DNA from: Sphaerotilus uruguayifluvii
Lineage (GTDB): Bacteria; Pseudomonadota; Gammaproteobacteria; Burkholderiales; Burkholderiaceae_C
DNA: 64,000 nt
Assembly (NCBI RefSeq): GCF_013294065.1
Contig: NZ_JABSNM010000017.1
Span: forward strand, 39,475 to 103,474
Direction of reading: 5' to 3'
Part shown: piece by piece, positions 25,717-35,992 of the stretch
Numbering within the stretch: position 1 is the first letter of the stretch
Layout: each line of letters opens with the position of its first letter
Position numbers and translations under genes: made by a program
The notes under the pieces: model-generated
The model's database searches: none
What the model was told of the DNA's origin: nothing
The model's input: only the letters and a program-made list of their open reading frames with translations

Positions 25717-27357
25717 CTGGAAAATACGGCAACCCTGGAGTATCGCCGAGTCCATCCGGGCATCGGAACGCTTCGTATCCTCTGTGCCGCCGCGGCGCTG
25801 CTGGCCGCCACCGGCACAGCCCGCGCCTTCGGTCTGGACGAGGTGGCCGAGCAGGCCCGCGCGCTGGCGCTGCAGCCCTGGCGCGACGCGCCGCCCAGCC
25901 GCCACCGCGCGCTGCTCGACCTGAGCTACGACGACTACCGCGACATCCGTTTCCGCCCGGAGCAGGCCCTGTGGCAGGACCGGCCCTTCGAGCTGATGTT
26001 CTTCCATGCCGGACGGGGCTTCTCGCAGCCGCTGCAGATCGAGGAGATCGACGCACAGGGCCGGGTGCAGCCGCTGCAGGTGCCGGCCTCCGCCTTCGAC
26101 TACGGCCGCAATGCCGCGAAGCTGCCGGCGCTGATGCGCCCGGGCGCGGCGGCCGAGGTCGCGGGCTTTCGACTGCACACCGCGCTGAACCGTCCGGACT
26201 ACCGCGACGAGCTGATCGTCTTCCTGGGCGCGAGCTATTTCCGCGCGCTGGGGGCTGGCCAGCAGTACGGCCTGTCGGCCCGCGGCCTGGCGGTGGACAC
26301 CACCGGCGGCCAGGGCGAGGAATTTCCGCGCTTCGACCGCTTCTGGCTCGAGAAGCCCGCGCCCGATGCGACGCGCATGACGCTCTATGCGCGCCTGGTC
26401 GGGCCGCGCGTGACCGGCGCCTACCGCTTCGACATCACGCCGGGCCGCCGCCCCGAAGGCACGACCCGGGTGGACGTGCAGGCGCGGCTCTTCCTGCGCG
26501 GCCGCGTCGCCACGCTGGGGCTGGCGCCGCTGACCAGCATGTTCCTGTCCGGCGAGAACCAGCCGCGCCCCGGCGACTTCCGCCCCGAAGTGCATGACTC
26601 CGACGGCCTGCAGATCCTGACCGGCCGCGGCGAGTGGATCTGGCGGCCGCTGAACAACCCGCGCGCCGGCGCCTTCGTCACCTCCTTCCGGCTCGACGGG
26701 CCGCAGGCGCTGCGCGGCTTCGGCCTGCTGCAGCGCGACCGCCGGTTCGCCAGCTACGAGGACTTGGAGGCGCACTACGAGCGCCGCCCGAGCGCCTGGG
26801 TCGAGCCGCGCGGCGACTGGGGCCCCGGCCGCGTCGAGCTGCTGCAGTTCCAGACGCCCGACGAGACGCACGACAACATCGCCGCCTACTGGGTGCCCGA
26901 GACGCTGCCGGCGCCGGGCACGCCGCTGCAGCCGATCGATCTGGCCTACACGCTGCACTGGTTCGGCGAGCAGCCGCCGGCGCGCCCGGGCGGCTGGACG
27001 GTGCAGACCCGCCGCGGTCACGGCTACGACACCGCGCAGGGCGACGAGCTGCAGTTCCATGTCGACTTCGCCGGTCCGGCGCTGGACGCGGTGCGCACCG
27101 GCGCCGGCGCCGAGCCGGTGCGCCCGCAGGTCGAGGCCCTGGCCAATGCCCGCATCCGCGAGGTGCGGGTCCAGCCGCACCCGCAGGCGGGCGGACAGGC
27201 CGGTGGACAGACGCCGGGCTGGCGCATGACGCTGCGCGTCGAGCGCCTGCAGGCCGACCGCCCGGTCGAGCTGCGCGGCTACCTGATGCAGGGCCGCGAC
27301 GTGCTGACCGAGACCTGGAGCCTGGCGCTGCCGCCGGAGGGAGAACAGAAAAGATGA
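25717..27357 (+). CDS. opgG: Periplasmic glucan biosynthesis protein G
   Basis: Periplasmic protein needed for osmoregulated glucan backbone branching. The mature part begins at FGLDEVAEQARALA after a Sec signal (TLRILCAAAALLAATGTARA). LSYDDYRDIRFRPEQALW, FDRFWLEKP and RGRWVTR-like regions mark the OpgG family. The start is uncertain: no in-frame ATG or GTG precedes the signal. A TTG at 25672 lacks a ribosome site, whereas GGAGG at 25706-25710 lies 6 bases before CTG 25717, so the CTG is chosen. opgH follows with an ATGA overlap. Confidence 0.93.
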   Translation: MENTATLEYRRVHPGIGTLRILCAAAALLAATGTARAFGLDEVAEQARALALQPWRDAPPSRHRALLDLSYDDYRDIRFRPEQALWQDRPFELMFFHAGRGFSQPLQIEEIDAQGRVQPLQVPASAFDYGRNAAKLPALMRPGAAAEVAGFRLHTALNRPDYRDELIVFLGASYFRALGAGQQYGLSARGLAVDTTGGQGEEFPRFDRFWLEKPAPDATRMTLYARLVGPRVTGAYRFDITPGRRPEGTTRVDVQARLFLRGRVATLGLAPLTSMFLSGENQPRPGDFRPEVHDSDGLQILTGRGEWIWRPLNNPRAGAFVTSFRLDGPQALRGFGLLQRDRRFASYEDLEAHYERRPSAWVEPRGDWGPGRVELLQFQTPDETHDNIAAYWVPETLPAPGTPLQPIDLAYTLHWFGEQPPARPGGWTVQTRRGHGYDTAQGDELQFHVDFAGPALDAVRTGAGAEPVRPQVEALANARIREVRVQPHPQAGGQAGGQTPGWRMTLRVERLQADRPVELRGYLMQGRDVLTETWSLALPPEGEQKR

Positions 27358-29516
27358 AGAAGCACTTCAGGGCATCCGCCATGCCGGCGCTGGTGCGCGG
27401 CCACATGACGCCGCAGCCGTGGCAGGGCTGGCGCGCCAGACGCGCCGGGCCGACGCACGGGCCCCGTGACGAGGCCCCGCCACCGCGCTGGCAGGCCGCG
27501 GCACGGCGTCGGCGCGGCGCGCTCGGCCTGGCCATGCTGGCGGTCACGCTGCTGGCGCTGGGCCTGCAGTGGTCGCAGCATCCGCCCGCCGAGATGAGCG
27601 CGGCCGAGCTGGTGCGCTCGGCGCTGCTGGCGCTGCTGTTCGCCTGGGTCTCGGCCGGCTTCGTGACCGCGCTGATGGGCTGGCGCCGGCTGCTGGCGGG
27701 GGACGCGCAGGCGCTGTCGGCGCCGGCCGGCACCCTGCCGGACCCGGCGGCGCGCACCGCCATCGTCATGCCGATCTGCAACGAGGACGTGGACTCGGTC
27801 TTCGCCGGCCTGCGCGCCACCGCCGAATCGCTGGCGCTGACCGGGCGCGGCGCGGGCTTCGAGTTCTTCGTGCTGTCGGACACCCGCGACGCGGGGCTGC
27901 TGGCCGACGAGCAGCAGGCCTGGCAGCGCCTGGCCGCGCATGCGCGCGAGCACGACCTGCCGCCGGTGCACTACCGCTGGCGCCGGCGCCGCAGCGGCCG
28001 CAAGGCCGGCAACGTCGCCGACTTCTGCCGCCGCTGGGGCCGCGCCTTCCGCTACATGGTGGTGCTCGACGCCGACAGCGTGATGAGCGGACGCTGCCTG
28101 ACGCGGCTGGTCGAGCTGATGGAGGCGCATCCGCAGGTCGGCATCGCCCAGACCGCGCCGGTGGGCTGCGGCCACCAGAGCCTGCACGCCCGCGCGCAGC
28201 AGTACGCCAGCCGGGTGCTCGGCCGGCTCTATGTGCACGGCCTGCAGTTCTGGCAGCTCGGCGACTCGCACTACTGGGGCCACAACGCCATCCTGCGCGT
28301 CGAGCCCTTCATGAAGCACTGCGCGCTGGCGCGGCTGCCCGGACGGGGCGGCCTCTCGGGCGAGATCCTGTCGCACGACTTCGTCGAGGCGGCGCTGATG
28401 CGCCGCGCCGGCTTCGAGGTCTGGCTGGTGCCCGAGCTCGACGGCAGCTACGAGCAGCTCCCCGGCGACCTGCTCGACGAGCTGCAGCGCGACCGCCGCT
28501 GGTGCCAGGGCAATCTGCAGAACGCCCGCCTGATCGCCGAGCCGGGGCTGCGCCCGGTGCACCGCGCGCTCTTCGCCACCGGCGCGATGTCCTACCTGAG
28601 CGCACCGCTGTGGCTGGCCTATGTGGTGCTCGGACTGGTCGACGGCCGCGCGCTGCAGCCTGGCGCCGGAGCGGAGGTCGGCACCGTCGGCCTGTGGCTG
28701 ATGACCGGCGTCATGCTGCTGCTGCCGCGCCTGCTGGGCGTGCTGGCGGTCTGGCAGCGCGGCGAGACGGCGGCCTTCGGCGGCCGGCGCGCGCTGCTGG
28801 GCGGCGCGCTGCTCGAGGCGCTGCTGGCCACGCTGCAGGCGCCGGTGCGCATGGTCGCGCACACGCTGTTCGTGCTGGTCGCGCTGGCCGGATGGAAGCT
28901 GGAATGGAAGTCGCCGCTGCGCCAGAGCCATCATGTCGGCTGGCGCGAGGCCTGGCAGCGCCTGGGACCGTGGACGCTGGGCGCCACCGCGCTGACCGCC
29001 GTGCTGGCGCTGGCCGAACCGGCCATGGCGCTGCGGCTGGCGCTGCTGACGGTGCCGCTGATGCTGGCGGTGCCGCTGGTGGTGGCCACCAGCCATGCCG
29101 CGCCGGGCCGCTGGCTCGGTCGCCTCGGCCTGTGGCATGTGCCGCAGGAGCAGCGCCCGCCGCGGGTGCTGCGCCGCTCGGCCGGTCTGCAGGGCCTGCG
29201 GCTGTCGTCGGCGCTGCGCACCCTGCCCCGCCACGCCGCCGGCGCGCTGGGCACGCCGCTGCCGCGCCGCGCCGCCTACGGCCTGAGCCGCCTGCCGGCG
29301 CTGGCGCTGGGCCTGCCGATGCTGGCCGTGGCGCTGGGCACGCCGGCCACCAGCGAGCTGCCGCGCCCGGCCCCCGCGCCGGTGCTCATGCCCGAGCCCG
29401 CGCCGGTCGTGTCGGCGCAGATCGGCGCGGCCGCCGAGCTGCGCCGCCTCGACCTGGCGATGATGAAGGACGGCAGCCGCCCCCGGCGGCCCGCCCGGAG
29501 GCATCGCGCCGGCTGA
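27354..29516 (+). CDS. opgH: Glucan biosynthesis glucosyltransferase H
   Basis: Inner-membrane glycosyltransferase of 720 residues that polymerises the beta-1,2 glucan backbone from UDP-glucose. Two helices (about 52-75 and 85-108) precede the GT2 domain with IVMPICNED, VLDADSVMSG, ILSHDFVEAALMRRAG and the QxxRW motif in QRDRRWCQGNLQNARL. Several C-terminal membrane helices follow from about residue 400. A GGAGGGAG ribosome site lies in the end of opgG, and the ATG overlaps its stop codon. Confidence 0.96.
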   Translation: MKKHFRASAMPALVRGHMTPQPWQGWRARRAGPTHGPRDEAPPPRWQAAARRRRGALGLAMLAVTLLALGLQWSQHPPAEMSAAELVRSALLALLFAWVSAGFVTALMGWRRLLAGDAQALSAPAGTLPDPAARTAIVMPICNEDVDSVFAGLRATAESLALTGRGAGFEFFVLSDTRDAGLLADEQQAWQRLAAHAREHDLPPVHYRWRRRRSGRKAGNVADFCRRWGRAFRYMVVLDADSVMSGRCLTRLVELMEAHPQVGIAQTAPVGCGHQSLHARAQQYASRVLGRLYVHGLQFWQLGDSHYWGHNAILRVEPFMKHCALARLPGRGGLSGEILSHDFVEAALMRRAGFEVWLVPELDGSYEQLPGDLLDELQRDRRWCQGNLQNARLIAEPGLRPVHRALFATGAMSYLSAPLWLAYVVLGLVDGRALQPGAGAEVGTVGLWLMTGVMLLLPRLLGVLAVWQRGETAAFGGRRALLGGALLEALLATLQAPVRMVAHTLFVLVALAGWKLEWKSPLRQSHHVGWREAWQRLGPWTLGATALTAVLALAEPAMALRLALLTVPLMLAVPLVVATSHAAPGRWLGRLGLWHVPQEQRPPRVLRRSAGLQGLRLSSALRTLPRHAAGALGTPLPRRAAYGLSRLPALALGLPMLAVALGTPATSELPRPAPAPVLMPEPAPVVSAQIGAAAELRRLDLAMMKDGSRPRRPARRHRAG

Positions 29517-29525
29517 GTCGCGGTC

Positions 29526-30359
29526 TCACTCGGACAGGCGGTAGATCGGCAGCACCGAGGCGCCGCTGCTGTCGGTCATCTGCACGGTGGCCGATCTGCC
29601 GTCCGCCGCCACCGTGAGCTGGAGGCTGCGGACATCGCTCGTGCCGGCGCAGCCGTTCGTGTCGAGCGACAGCGTGGTGACCAGCACACCGGTGGTGGCG
29701 TTCCAGGCATAGGTGCCCGCCTCGATCCCGGCACCGCCGCAGCTGGCGTGCGTGGCCGACCCCAGGTCGCCGACGGGGTCGATCATCATGAAGCGCCCCC
29801 CCGAGGTGAACCAGAACTGCTGCGTCCCCGTGGGCGAGCCCAGCGCCCAGACGCCGGTGATCGGCGACGATCCGGACAGGCTGTCCTGGACCCGTGTCAG
29901 TTTCCTGAGCCCGTCGGCCAGGGCCGACTGTCCGTCGGCGGACAGCGTGAGGGTCGCCTGGCCCGAGCCCGGAGTCGCCCCGGAGCCCGTGCCGGCGCAA
30001 CCATTGGTGTCGAGCGCCAGCGTGGTGCGCAGCGCACCCGAGCTCGCATCCCAGGCATAGGTTCCGGATTCCAGGCCCGGGCCGCCGCAGCCGGCACGAC
30101 CGGCAGCGGCCGCCTCATCGTCGCCGACCGGATCGATCATCAGGAAGCGCCCGCCCGAGGTGAACCAGAACTGCTGGCCGCTCAGGTGCGACGAGTCCAC
30201 GGACCATGCCGCCCACAGGCCGACGATCGAGTGGCCGGAGCCGGACGGGGACGCTGCGGCCTCCCCGCCGCCGCCACCGCACCCTGACAGGGCGGCGGCG
30301 AGCAGCAGCGCTGCCGCTCCCGTGACGCGACGAAACGCGCGACAACCGGACTTCTTCAT
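29526..30359 (-). CDS. Lipoprotein with two tandem FWFTSGGRF-type domains
   Basis: A 277-residue predicted lipoprotein of unknown function. The start MKKSGCRAF is chosen because a signal peptide and the lipobox LSGC follow directly; a GGGGG run follows the Cys. The mature part holds two copies of an about 80-residue unit. Each contains QQFWFTSGGRF(L/M)MIDPVGD, a CGG motif, SGTYAW or AGTYAW, and LDTNGCAG with paired cysteines. The copies are similar in DNA too (near 29779-29822 and 30137-30178), so the duplication seems fairly recent. I do not recognise the family. Confidence 0.75.
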   Translation of the reverse strand: MKKSGCRAFRRVTGAAALLLAAALSGCGGGGGEAAASPSGSGHSIVGLWAAWSVDSSHLSGQQFWFTSGGRFLMIDPVGDDEAAAAGRAGCGGPGLESGTYAWDASSGALRTTLALDTNGCAGTGSGATPGSGQATLTLSADGQSALADGLRKLTRVQDSLSGSSPITGVWALGSPTGTQQFWFTSGGRFMMIDPVGDLGSATHASCGGAGIEAGTYAWNATTGVLVTTLSLDTNGCAGTSDVRSLQLTVAADGRSATVQMTDSSGASVLPIYRLSE

Positions 30360-30439
30360 CAGACTCTCCCTCTGCGGAAGGCCCTGATGTCCGGCTGGAC
30401 AGGATCGGACAGGCTGCTTCCGCACTGTCCATCCTCATG

Positions 30440-30465
30440 ATGGCCGGCGGGTGCCCGGCGGCCAT
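30440..30465. terminator. GC-rich hairpin downstream of the acyl-CoA ligase
   Basis: A 26-base imperfect palindrome: arms ATGGCCG and CGGCCAT with one internal mismatch and a tiny loop. It begins about 32 bases after the stop of the acyl-CoA ligase gene (minus strand) and upstream of the lipoprotein gene. There is no U-run, so termination is only plausible. Confidence 0.4.
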
Positions 30466-30496
30466 GATCTGCCGCAAGGCAGCCGGCCGACCCGCC

Positions 30497-32179
30497 TCAG
30501 ACGCCCGGCAGCCGGTGCTCGCGGAACATCTCGCGCAGCCGGGCCTTGAGCATCTTGCCGGTGGCGGTGTGCGGGATCTCGTCGACGAAGACCACGTCGT
30601 CGGGGATCTGCCACTTCGCGATGCGGCCTTCGTAGAAGTCCAGCACCTGCTCGCGGCTCAGCTCGCGGCCGGGCTTGCGCACCACCACCAGCAGCGGGCG
30701 CTCGTCCCACTTCGGGTGATGGCAGGCGATCGCGGCGGCCTCCAGCACGTCGGGATGCGCCATCGCGATGTTCTCCAGCTCGATCGAGCTGATCCACTCG
30801 CCGCCGGACTTGATCACGTCCTTGCTGCGGTCGGTGATCAGCATGAAGCCGTCGGCGTCGATCGAGGCGACATCGCCGGTCGGGAACCAGGCCTTGCCGC
30901 CGATCTGCTGCAGCGGCGACTCGTCGCGGCCGTGGTAGCCGCTGACCACCCAGTGGCCGCGCACCAGCAGGTCGCCGGTGGTATGACCGTCCCAGGGCTG
31001 GGGCTCGCCGCTGGCGCCGACGATCTCCATGTCGATGCCGTAGAGGCTGCGGCCCTGCTTCTCGAGCAGCCGGTGCTGCTCCTCGAGCGGCAGCTCGCGG
31101 TGCTTGGCCTTGAGCTTGGACAGCGAGCCCAGCGGCGACAGCTCGGTCATGCCCCAGGCATGGATGACCTCCAGCCCGTAGTCGTTCTCCAGCGTGCGCA
31201 TCATCGCCGGCGGGCAGGCCGAGCCGCCGATGACGGTGCGCTTCAGGGTCGAGAGCCGCAGGCCCTTCTGCTTCATGTGGTTGATGACGCCCAGCCAGAT
31301 GGTCGGCACGCCGGCGCTGAAGGTCACCTTCTCGCTCTCGAAGAGCTCGTGCAGCGACTTGCCGTCCAGGTGCGGGCCGGGGAAGACCAGCTTGGCGCCG
31401 ACCAGCGGCGCGCTGTACGGCAGGCCCCAGGCGTTGACGTGGAACATCGGCACGACCGGCAGGATCGAGTCCGAGGCCGAGCAGTCCATCGCGTCGGGCA
31501 GCGCCGAGGCCCAGGCATGCAGCACGGTCGAGCGGTGGCTGTAGACGGCGCCCTTGGGATTGCCGGTCGTGCCCGAGGTGTAGCAGATGCACGCGGCCGT
31601 GTGCTCGTCGAACTCGGGCCAGACGTAGTCGCCGTTCTCGGCCTCGACCAGCTCCTCGTAGCACAGCAGGTTCGGGATCTTGGTCTCGGCCGGCATGTGC
31701 GCGCGGTCGGTCAGCAGCACGAAGTGGCGCACGCCGGTCAGGTGCGGCGCGAGCTTCTCGACCAGCGGCAGGAAGGTCAGCTCGAAGCACAGCACCTGGT
31801 CCTGCGCGTCGGCGACGATCCAGGCGATCTGCTCCGGAAAGAGCCGCGGGTTGATGGTGTGGCAGACACGCTGCGAGCCCGAGATGCCGTAGTACAGCTC
31901 GAAGTGGCGGTAGCCGTTCCAGGCCAGCGTGCCGATCCGGTCCCCCACCCCGCAGCCCAGCCGCTCGATCGCCTGGGCGACCTTGCGGCTGCGCAGCTCC
32001 GCATCCTTGTAGGTGTAGCGGTGCAGGTCGCCCTCGACACGGCGGGAGACGATCTCGGTGTCGCCGGAATGGCGGGCCGCATGGACCAGCAGCGACGAGA
32101 TCATCAGCGGCATCGTCATCATGCGCGCGGCCAGCGCGCCGGCGGGGGTCTTCGAGGAAGTTTCTTGGGTCATGCTCAT
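30497..32179 (-). CDS. Fatty-acyl-CoA ligase (AMP-forming)
   Basis: A 560-residue acyl-CoA synthetase. The AMP-binding P-loop is [52 protein letters not shown] and [20 protein letters not shown] follow in order, and the catalytic Lys is in [12 protein letters not shown]. The overall pattern fits medium/long-chain fatty-acid ligases and the related methylthiopropionate-CoA ligases. A GGAGA lies before the ATG. It stands alone and is divergent from selO. Confidence 0.93.
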   Translation of the reverse strand: MSMTQETSSKTPAGALAARMMTMPLMISSLLVHAARHSGDTEIVSRRVEGDLHRYTYKDAELRSRKVAQAIERLGCGVGDRIGTLAWNGYRHFELYYGISGSQRVCHTINPRLFPEQIAWIVADAQDQVLCFELTFLPLVEKLAPHLTGVRHFVLLTDRAHMPAETKIPNLLCYEELVEAENGDYVWPEFDEHTAACICYTSGTTGNPKGAVYSHRSTVLHAWASALPDAMDCSASDSILPVVPMFHVNAWGLPYSAPLVGAKLVFPGPHLDGKSLHELFESEKVTFSAGVPTIWLGVINHMKQKGLRLSTLKRTVIGGSACPPAMMRTLENDYGLEVIHAWGMTELSPLGSLSKLKAKHRELPLEEQHRLLEKQGRSLYGIDMEIVGASGEPQPWDGHTTGDLLVRGHWVVSGYHGRDESPLQQIGGKAWFPTGDVASIDADGFMLITDRSKDVIKSGGEWISSIELENIAMAHPDVLEAAAIACHHPKWDERPLLVVVRKPGRELSREQVLDFYEGRIAKWQIPDDVVFVDEIPHTATGKMLKARLREMFREHRLPGV

Positions 32180-32321
32180 GTCGGTCTCTCCACGGTGCAG
32201 TCGTGGCCCGGGAGCGCTCGCACAGCGTCACCGGGAAGCCACTTCAGGGGCATGACCCGCATGAATGTCGTCCGAATGACCATCTGGCGTCGATCCCGAG
32301 GCGCGGCCACAAGCATGGACT

Positions 32322-32350
32322 CCCGAGGGGGTATCGCGATGTCCCTCGGG
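32322..32350. promoter_or_regulatory. Nested palindrome between the acyl-CoA ligase and selO
   Basis: Outer perfect arms CCCGAGGG and CCCTCGGG enclose a second perfect palindrome, ATCGCGAT. It lies 38 bases before selO and about 143 bases upstream of the divergent ligase. It could be an operator for either gene; no partner regulator is encoded nearby. Confidence 0.4.
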
Positions 32351-32387
32351 TGACAGGCGGTGTGGCCCCTGTCCTACACTGCGCCGC

Positions 32388-33914
<1,527 letters not shown>

Positions 33915-34011
33915 GGTCCGCAGTCGACCCGCGACACCGTGAACGATTTCACGGCCACTCTCCCGTGGACAGGCGGGAATCCGGTCCTCCACCTTCGTTA
34001 GACTCCGGGGT

Positions 34012-34032
34012 GGCCCGCCCCGCGGGCGGGCC
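34012..34032. terminator. Perfect 9-base-arm GC hairpin between selO and yciB
   Basis: Arms GGCCCGCCC and GGGCGGGCC with a 3-base loop lie about 100 bases after selO and 27 bases before the yciB start. It may end the selO transcript or shape the yciB leader. No U-run follows. Confidence 0.4.
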
Positions 34033-34059
34033 GTCCTCCGACCCGCCGTACCCCGCCCG

Positions 34060-34695
34060 ATGAAGATCCTGCTCGACTTCCTGCCGATCGTCCTGTTCTT
34101 CCTGACCTTCAACCAGGCCGAGAAGCGCCCGGACGAGGCAGCCACGCTGGCCACCGACTGGTTCGGCTTCATGATCTCGGGCGGCGCCGTCGGCCCCAAG
34201 GAGGCGCCGGTGCTGCTGGCGACGATCGTCGTCATCCTGGCCACCGTGCTGCAGGTGGTCTACCTGAAGCTGCGCGGCCAGAAGGTCGACACGATGCTGT
34301 GGATCAGCCTCGGGCTGGTCACGGTGATGGGCGGCGCCACCATCTACTTCCACAGCGAGACCTTCATCAAGTGGAAGCCCAGCGTGCTGTACTGGGTGAT
34401 GGCCGCGGCCTTCTGGCTCAGCCCGATCCTGTCGGGCCGCAACCTGCTGAAGATGATGATGGGCGAGCAGATCGAGCTGCCCGCCTTCGCCTGGCGCAAC
34501 CTGAACCTGGCCTGGATCGCGTTCTTCAGCGTGATGGGCGTGCTCAACCTCTGGATCGCCTACACCTACGACACCAGCACCTGGGTGACCTTCAAGTCCT
34601 TCGGCGGCATGGGCCTGATGCTGGTGTTCATGGTCGCGCAGGGCGTCTACCTGAGCCGACACCTCAAGCCGGTCGAGAGCGACGAGACCCGCTGA
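34060..34695 (+). CDS. yciB: Inner membrane septation protein YciB (IspZ)
   Basis: A 211-residue integral membrane protein with five or six helices. MKILLDFLPIVLFFLTF, LWISLGLVTVMGGATIYF, FIKWKPSVLYWVMAAAFW and LNLAWIAFFSVMGVLNLWIAY are family landmarks. It is implicated in septation and envelope maintenance. It is followed by bolA and a parvulin isomerase, the standard betaproteobacterial order. Confidence 0.96.
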   Translation: MKILLDFLPIVLFFLTFNQAEKRPDEAATLATDWFGFMISGGAVGPKEAPVLLATIVVILATVLQVVYLKLRGQKVDTMLWISLGLVTVMGGATIYFHSETFIKWKPSVLYWVMAAAFWLSPILSGRNLLKMMMGEQIELPAFAWRNLNLAWIAFFSVMGVLNLWIAYTYDTSTWVTFKSFGGMGLMLVFMVAQGVYLSRHLKPVESDETR

Positions 34696-34713
34696 CGCCG
34701 GCAACGACCCGAC

Positions 34714-34779
34714 AAGGACCCGAGAAGGACCCGAGAAGGACCCGAGAAGGACCCGAGAAGGACCCGAGAAGGACCCTCC
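34714..34779 (+). repeat. Tandem 11-base repeat in the bolA leader
   Basis: Five perfect copies of AAGGACCCGAG in tandem, followed by a partial sixth (AAGGACCC). The array fills most of the 86-base gap between yciB and bolA. Each unit carries a Shine-Dalgarno-like GAGAAGGA at the junction; the last lies about 11 bases before the bolA ATG. Copy number could vary by replication slippage. Confidence 0.92.
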
Positions 34780-34781
34780 CC

Positions 34782-35048
34782 ATGCATGCACCGAAAGTCC
34801 CCGTCGCCGCCATCGAGCAGGCGCTGCGCGAGGCGCTGGCCCCCGAATCGCTGCAGGTCATCGACGAGAGCCACCTGCACGCGGGCCACGCCGGCGCCTC
34901 GTCCGGCGGACATTACCGGGTGCTGATCCGCAGCCCGCGCTTTGCCGGATCGAGCCGGATTGCCCGTCATCGCCTCGTGTATGATGCCCTCGCCGCGCTG
35001 ATCCCCCAGGGCATCCATGCCCTGGCCATCGAGGCCGAAGCAGCCTGA
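34782..35048 (+). CDS. bolA: BolA family protein
   Basis: An 88-residue protein with the BolA fold, which pairs with monothiol glutaredoxins to handle Fe-S clusters. VIDESHLHAGHAGA carries the conserved His residues, and RHRLVYDAL with GIHALAIEA completes the family signature. ATG at 34782 gives the normal length. The upstream gap holds an 11-base tandem repeat with ribosome-site-like sequence. Confidence 0.95.
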   Translation: MHAPKVPVAAIEQALREALAPESLQVIDESHLHAGHAGASSGGHYRVLIRSPRFAGSSRIARHRLVYDALAALIPQGIHALAIEAEAA

Positions 35049-35185
35049 GCGGCGTCGTCGCCGGGCCGCTCGATCTCCTCGGGCGCGTGCAGCCGGCGCC
35101 GGCTGCGCGATCACCGCGCCACCCGGGGCCGGACCTGCCTCCCTTCCGCTAGCTTCCCGTTCGCTGAACAAAGGTCCCCCATTCC

Positions 35186-35992
35186 ATGAAGAAGCTCTCG
35201 ACTGCCGTGTCCGCCGTCGCCCTCGCCGCGGCGCTGCTGCCGGCACTGGCCTCGGCCCAGAACATCGCCATCGTCAACGGCAAGGCGGTGCCGAAGGCCC
35301 GCTTCGAATCGTTCATGACGCAGATCACCAAGCAAGGCGGCCAGCAGCGCACGCCCGAGCTGGAGCAGCAGGTCAAGGACGAGCTGGTGCTGCGCGAGAT
35401 CTTCGTGCAGGAAGCCGAGCGTCGCGGCCTGCAGCGCAGCGAGGAATACAAGTCGCAGATGGAAGTCGCGCGCCAGAGCCTGCTGATCCGCGAGCTGTTC
35501 AACGACTACCAGGCCAAGAACGCCGTCAGCGACGACGAGCTCAAGGCCGAGTACGAGAAGATCAAGTCGGCCAACAGCGGCAGCGAGTACCGCGCGCGCC
35601 ACATCCTGGTCGAGTCCGAGGACCTGGCCAAGTCGCTGATCGCGCAGCTCAAGGGCGGCGCGAGCTTCGCCGAGCTGGCCAAGGCCAACTCGAAGGATCC
35701 GGGCTCGGCGCCCAACGGCGGCGACCTCGACTGGGCCTCGCCGGGCAACTACGTGCCCGAGTTCTCGCAGGCGATGACGCAGCTGCAGAAGGGCAAGTTC
35801 ACCGAGACCCCGGTGAAGAGCCAGTTCGGCTACCACATCATCCTGCTGGAAGACACCCGCACCGCCACCTTTCCGTCCTTCGACGAAGTCAAGCCGCAGC
35901 TGGCGCAGCGCGCGCAGCAGCAGAAGCTGGCCAAGTTCCGCGACGACCTGCGCAACAAGGCGCGCACCGACTACAAGTTCGGCGCCCAGTGA
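35186..35992 (+). CDS. Periplasmic peptidyl-prolyl isomerase (parvulin type)
   Basis: A 268-residue secreted PPIase. The signal peptide is MKKLSTAVSAVALAAALLPA with cleavage after ASA. A SurA-like N-terminal helical region (about 28-135) precedes the parvulin domain (about 137-230) with YRARHILVES, FAELAKANSKDPGSAPNGGDLDW in pieces, and FGYHIILLED. It likely folds outer-membrane or periplasmic proteins. Its 3' end overlaps the convergent histidine kinase gene by 22 bases. Confidence 0.95.
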   Translation: MKKLSTAVSAVALAAALLPALASAQNIAIVNGKAVPKARFESFMTQITKQGGQQRTPELEQQVKDELVLREIFVQEAERRGLQRSEEYKSQMEVARQSLLIRELFNDYQAKNAVSDDELKAEYEKIKSANSGSEYRARHILVESEDLAKSLIAQLKGGASFAELAKANSKDPGSAPNGGDLDWASPGNYVPEFSQAMTQLQKGKFTETPVKSQFGYHIILLEDTRTATFPSFDEVKPQLAQRAQQQKLAKFRDDLRNKARTDYKFGAQ

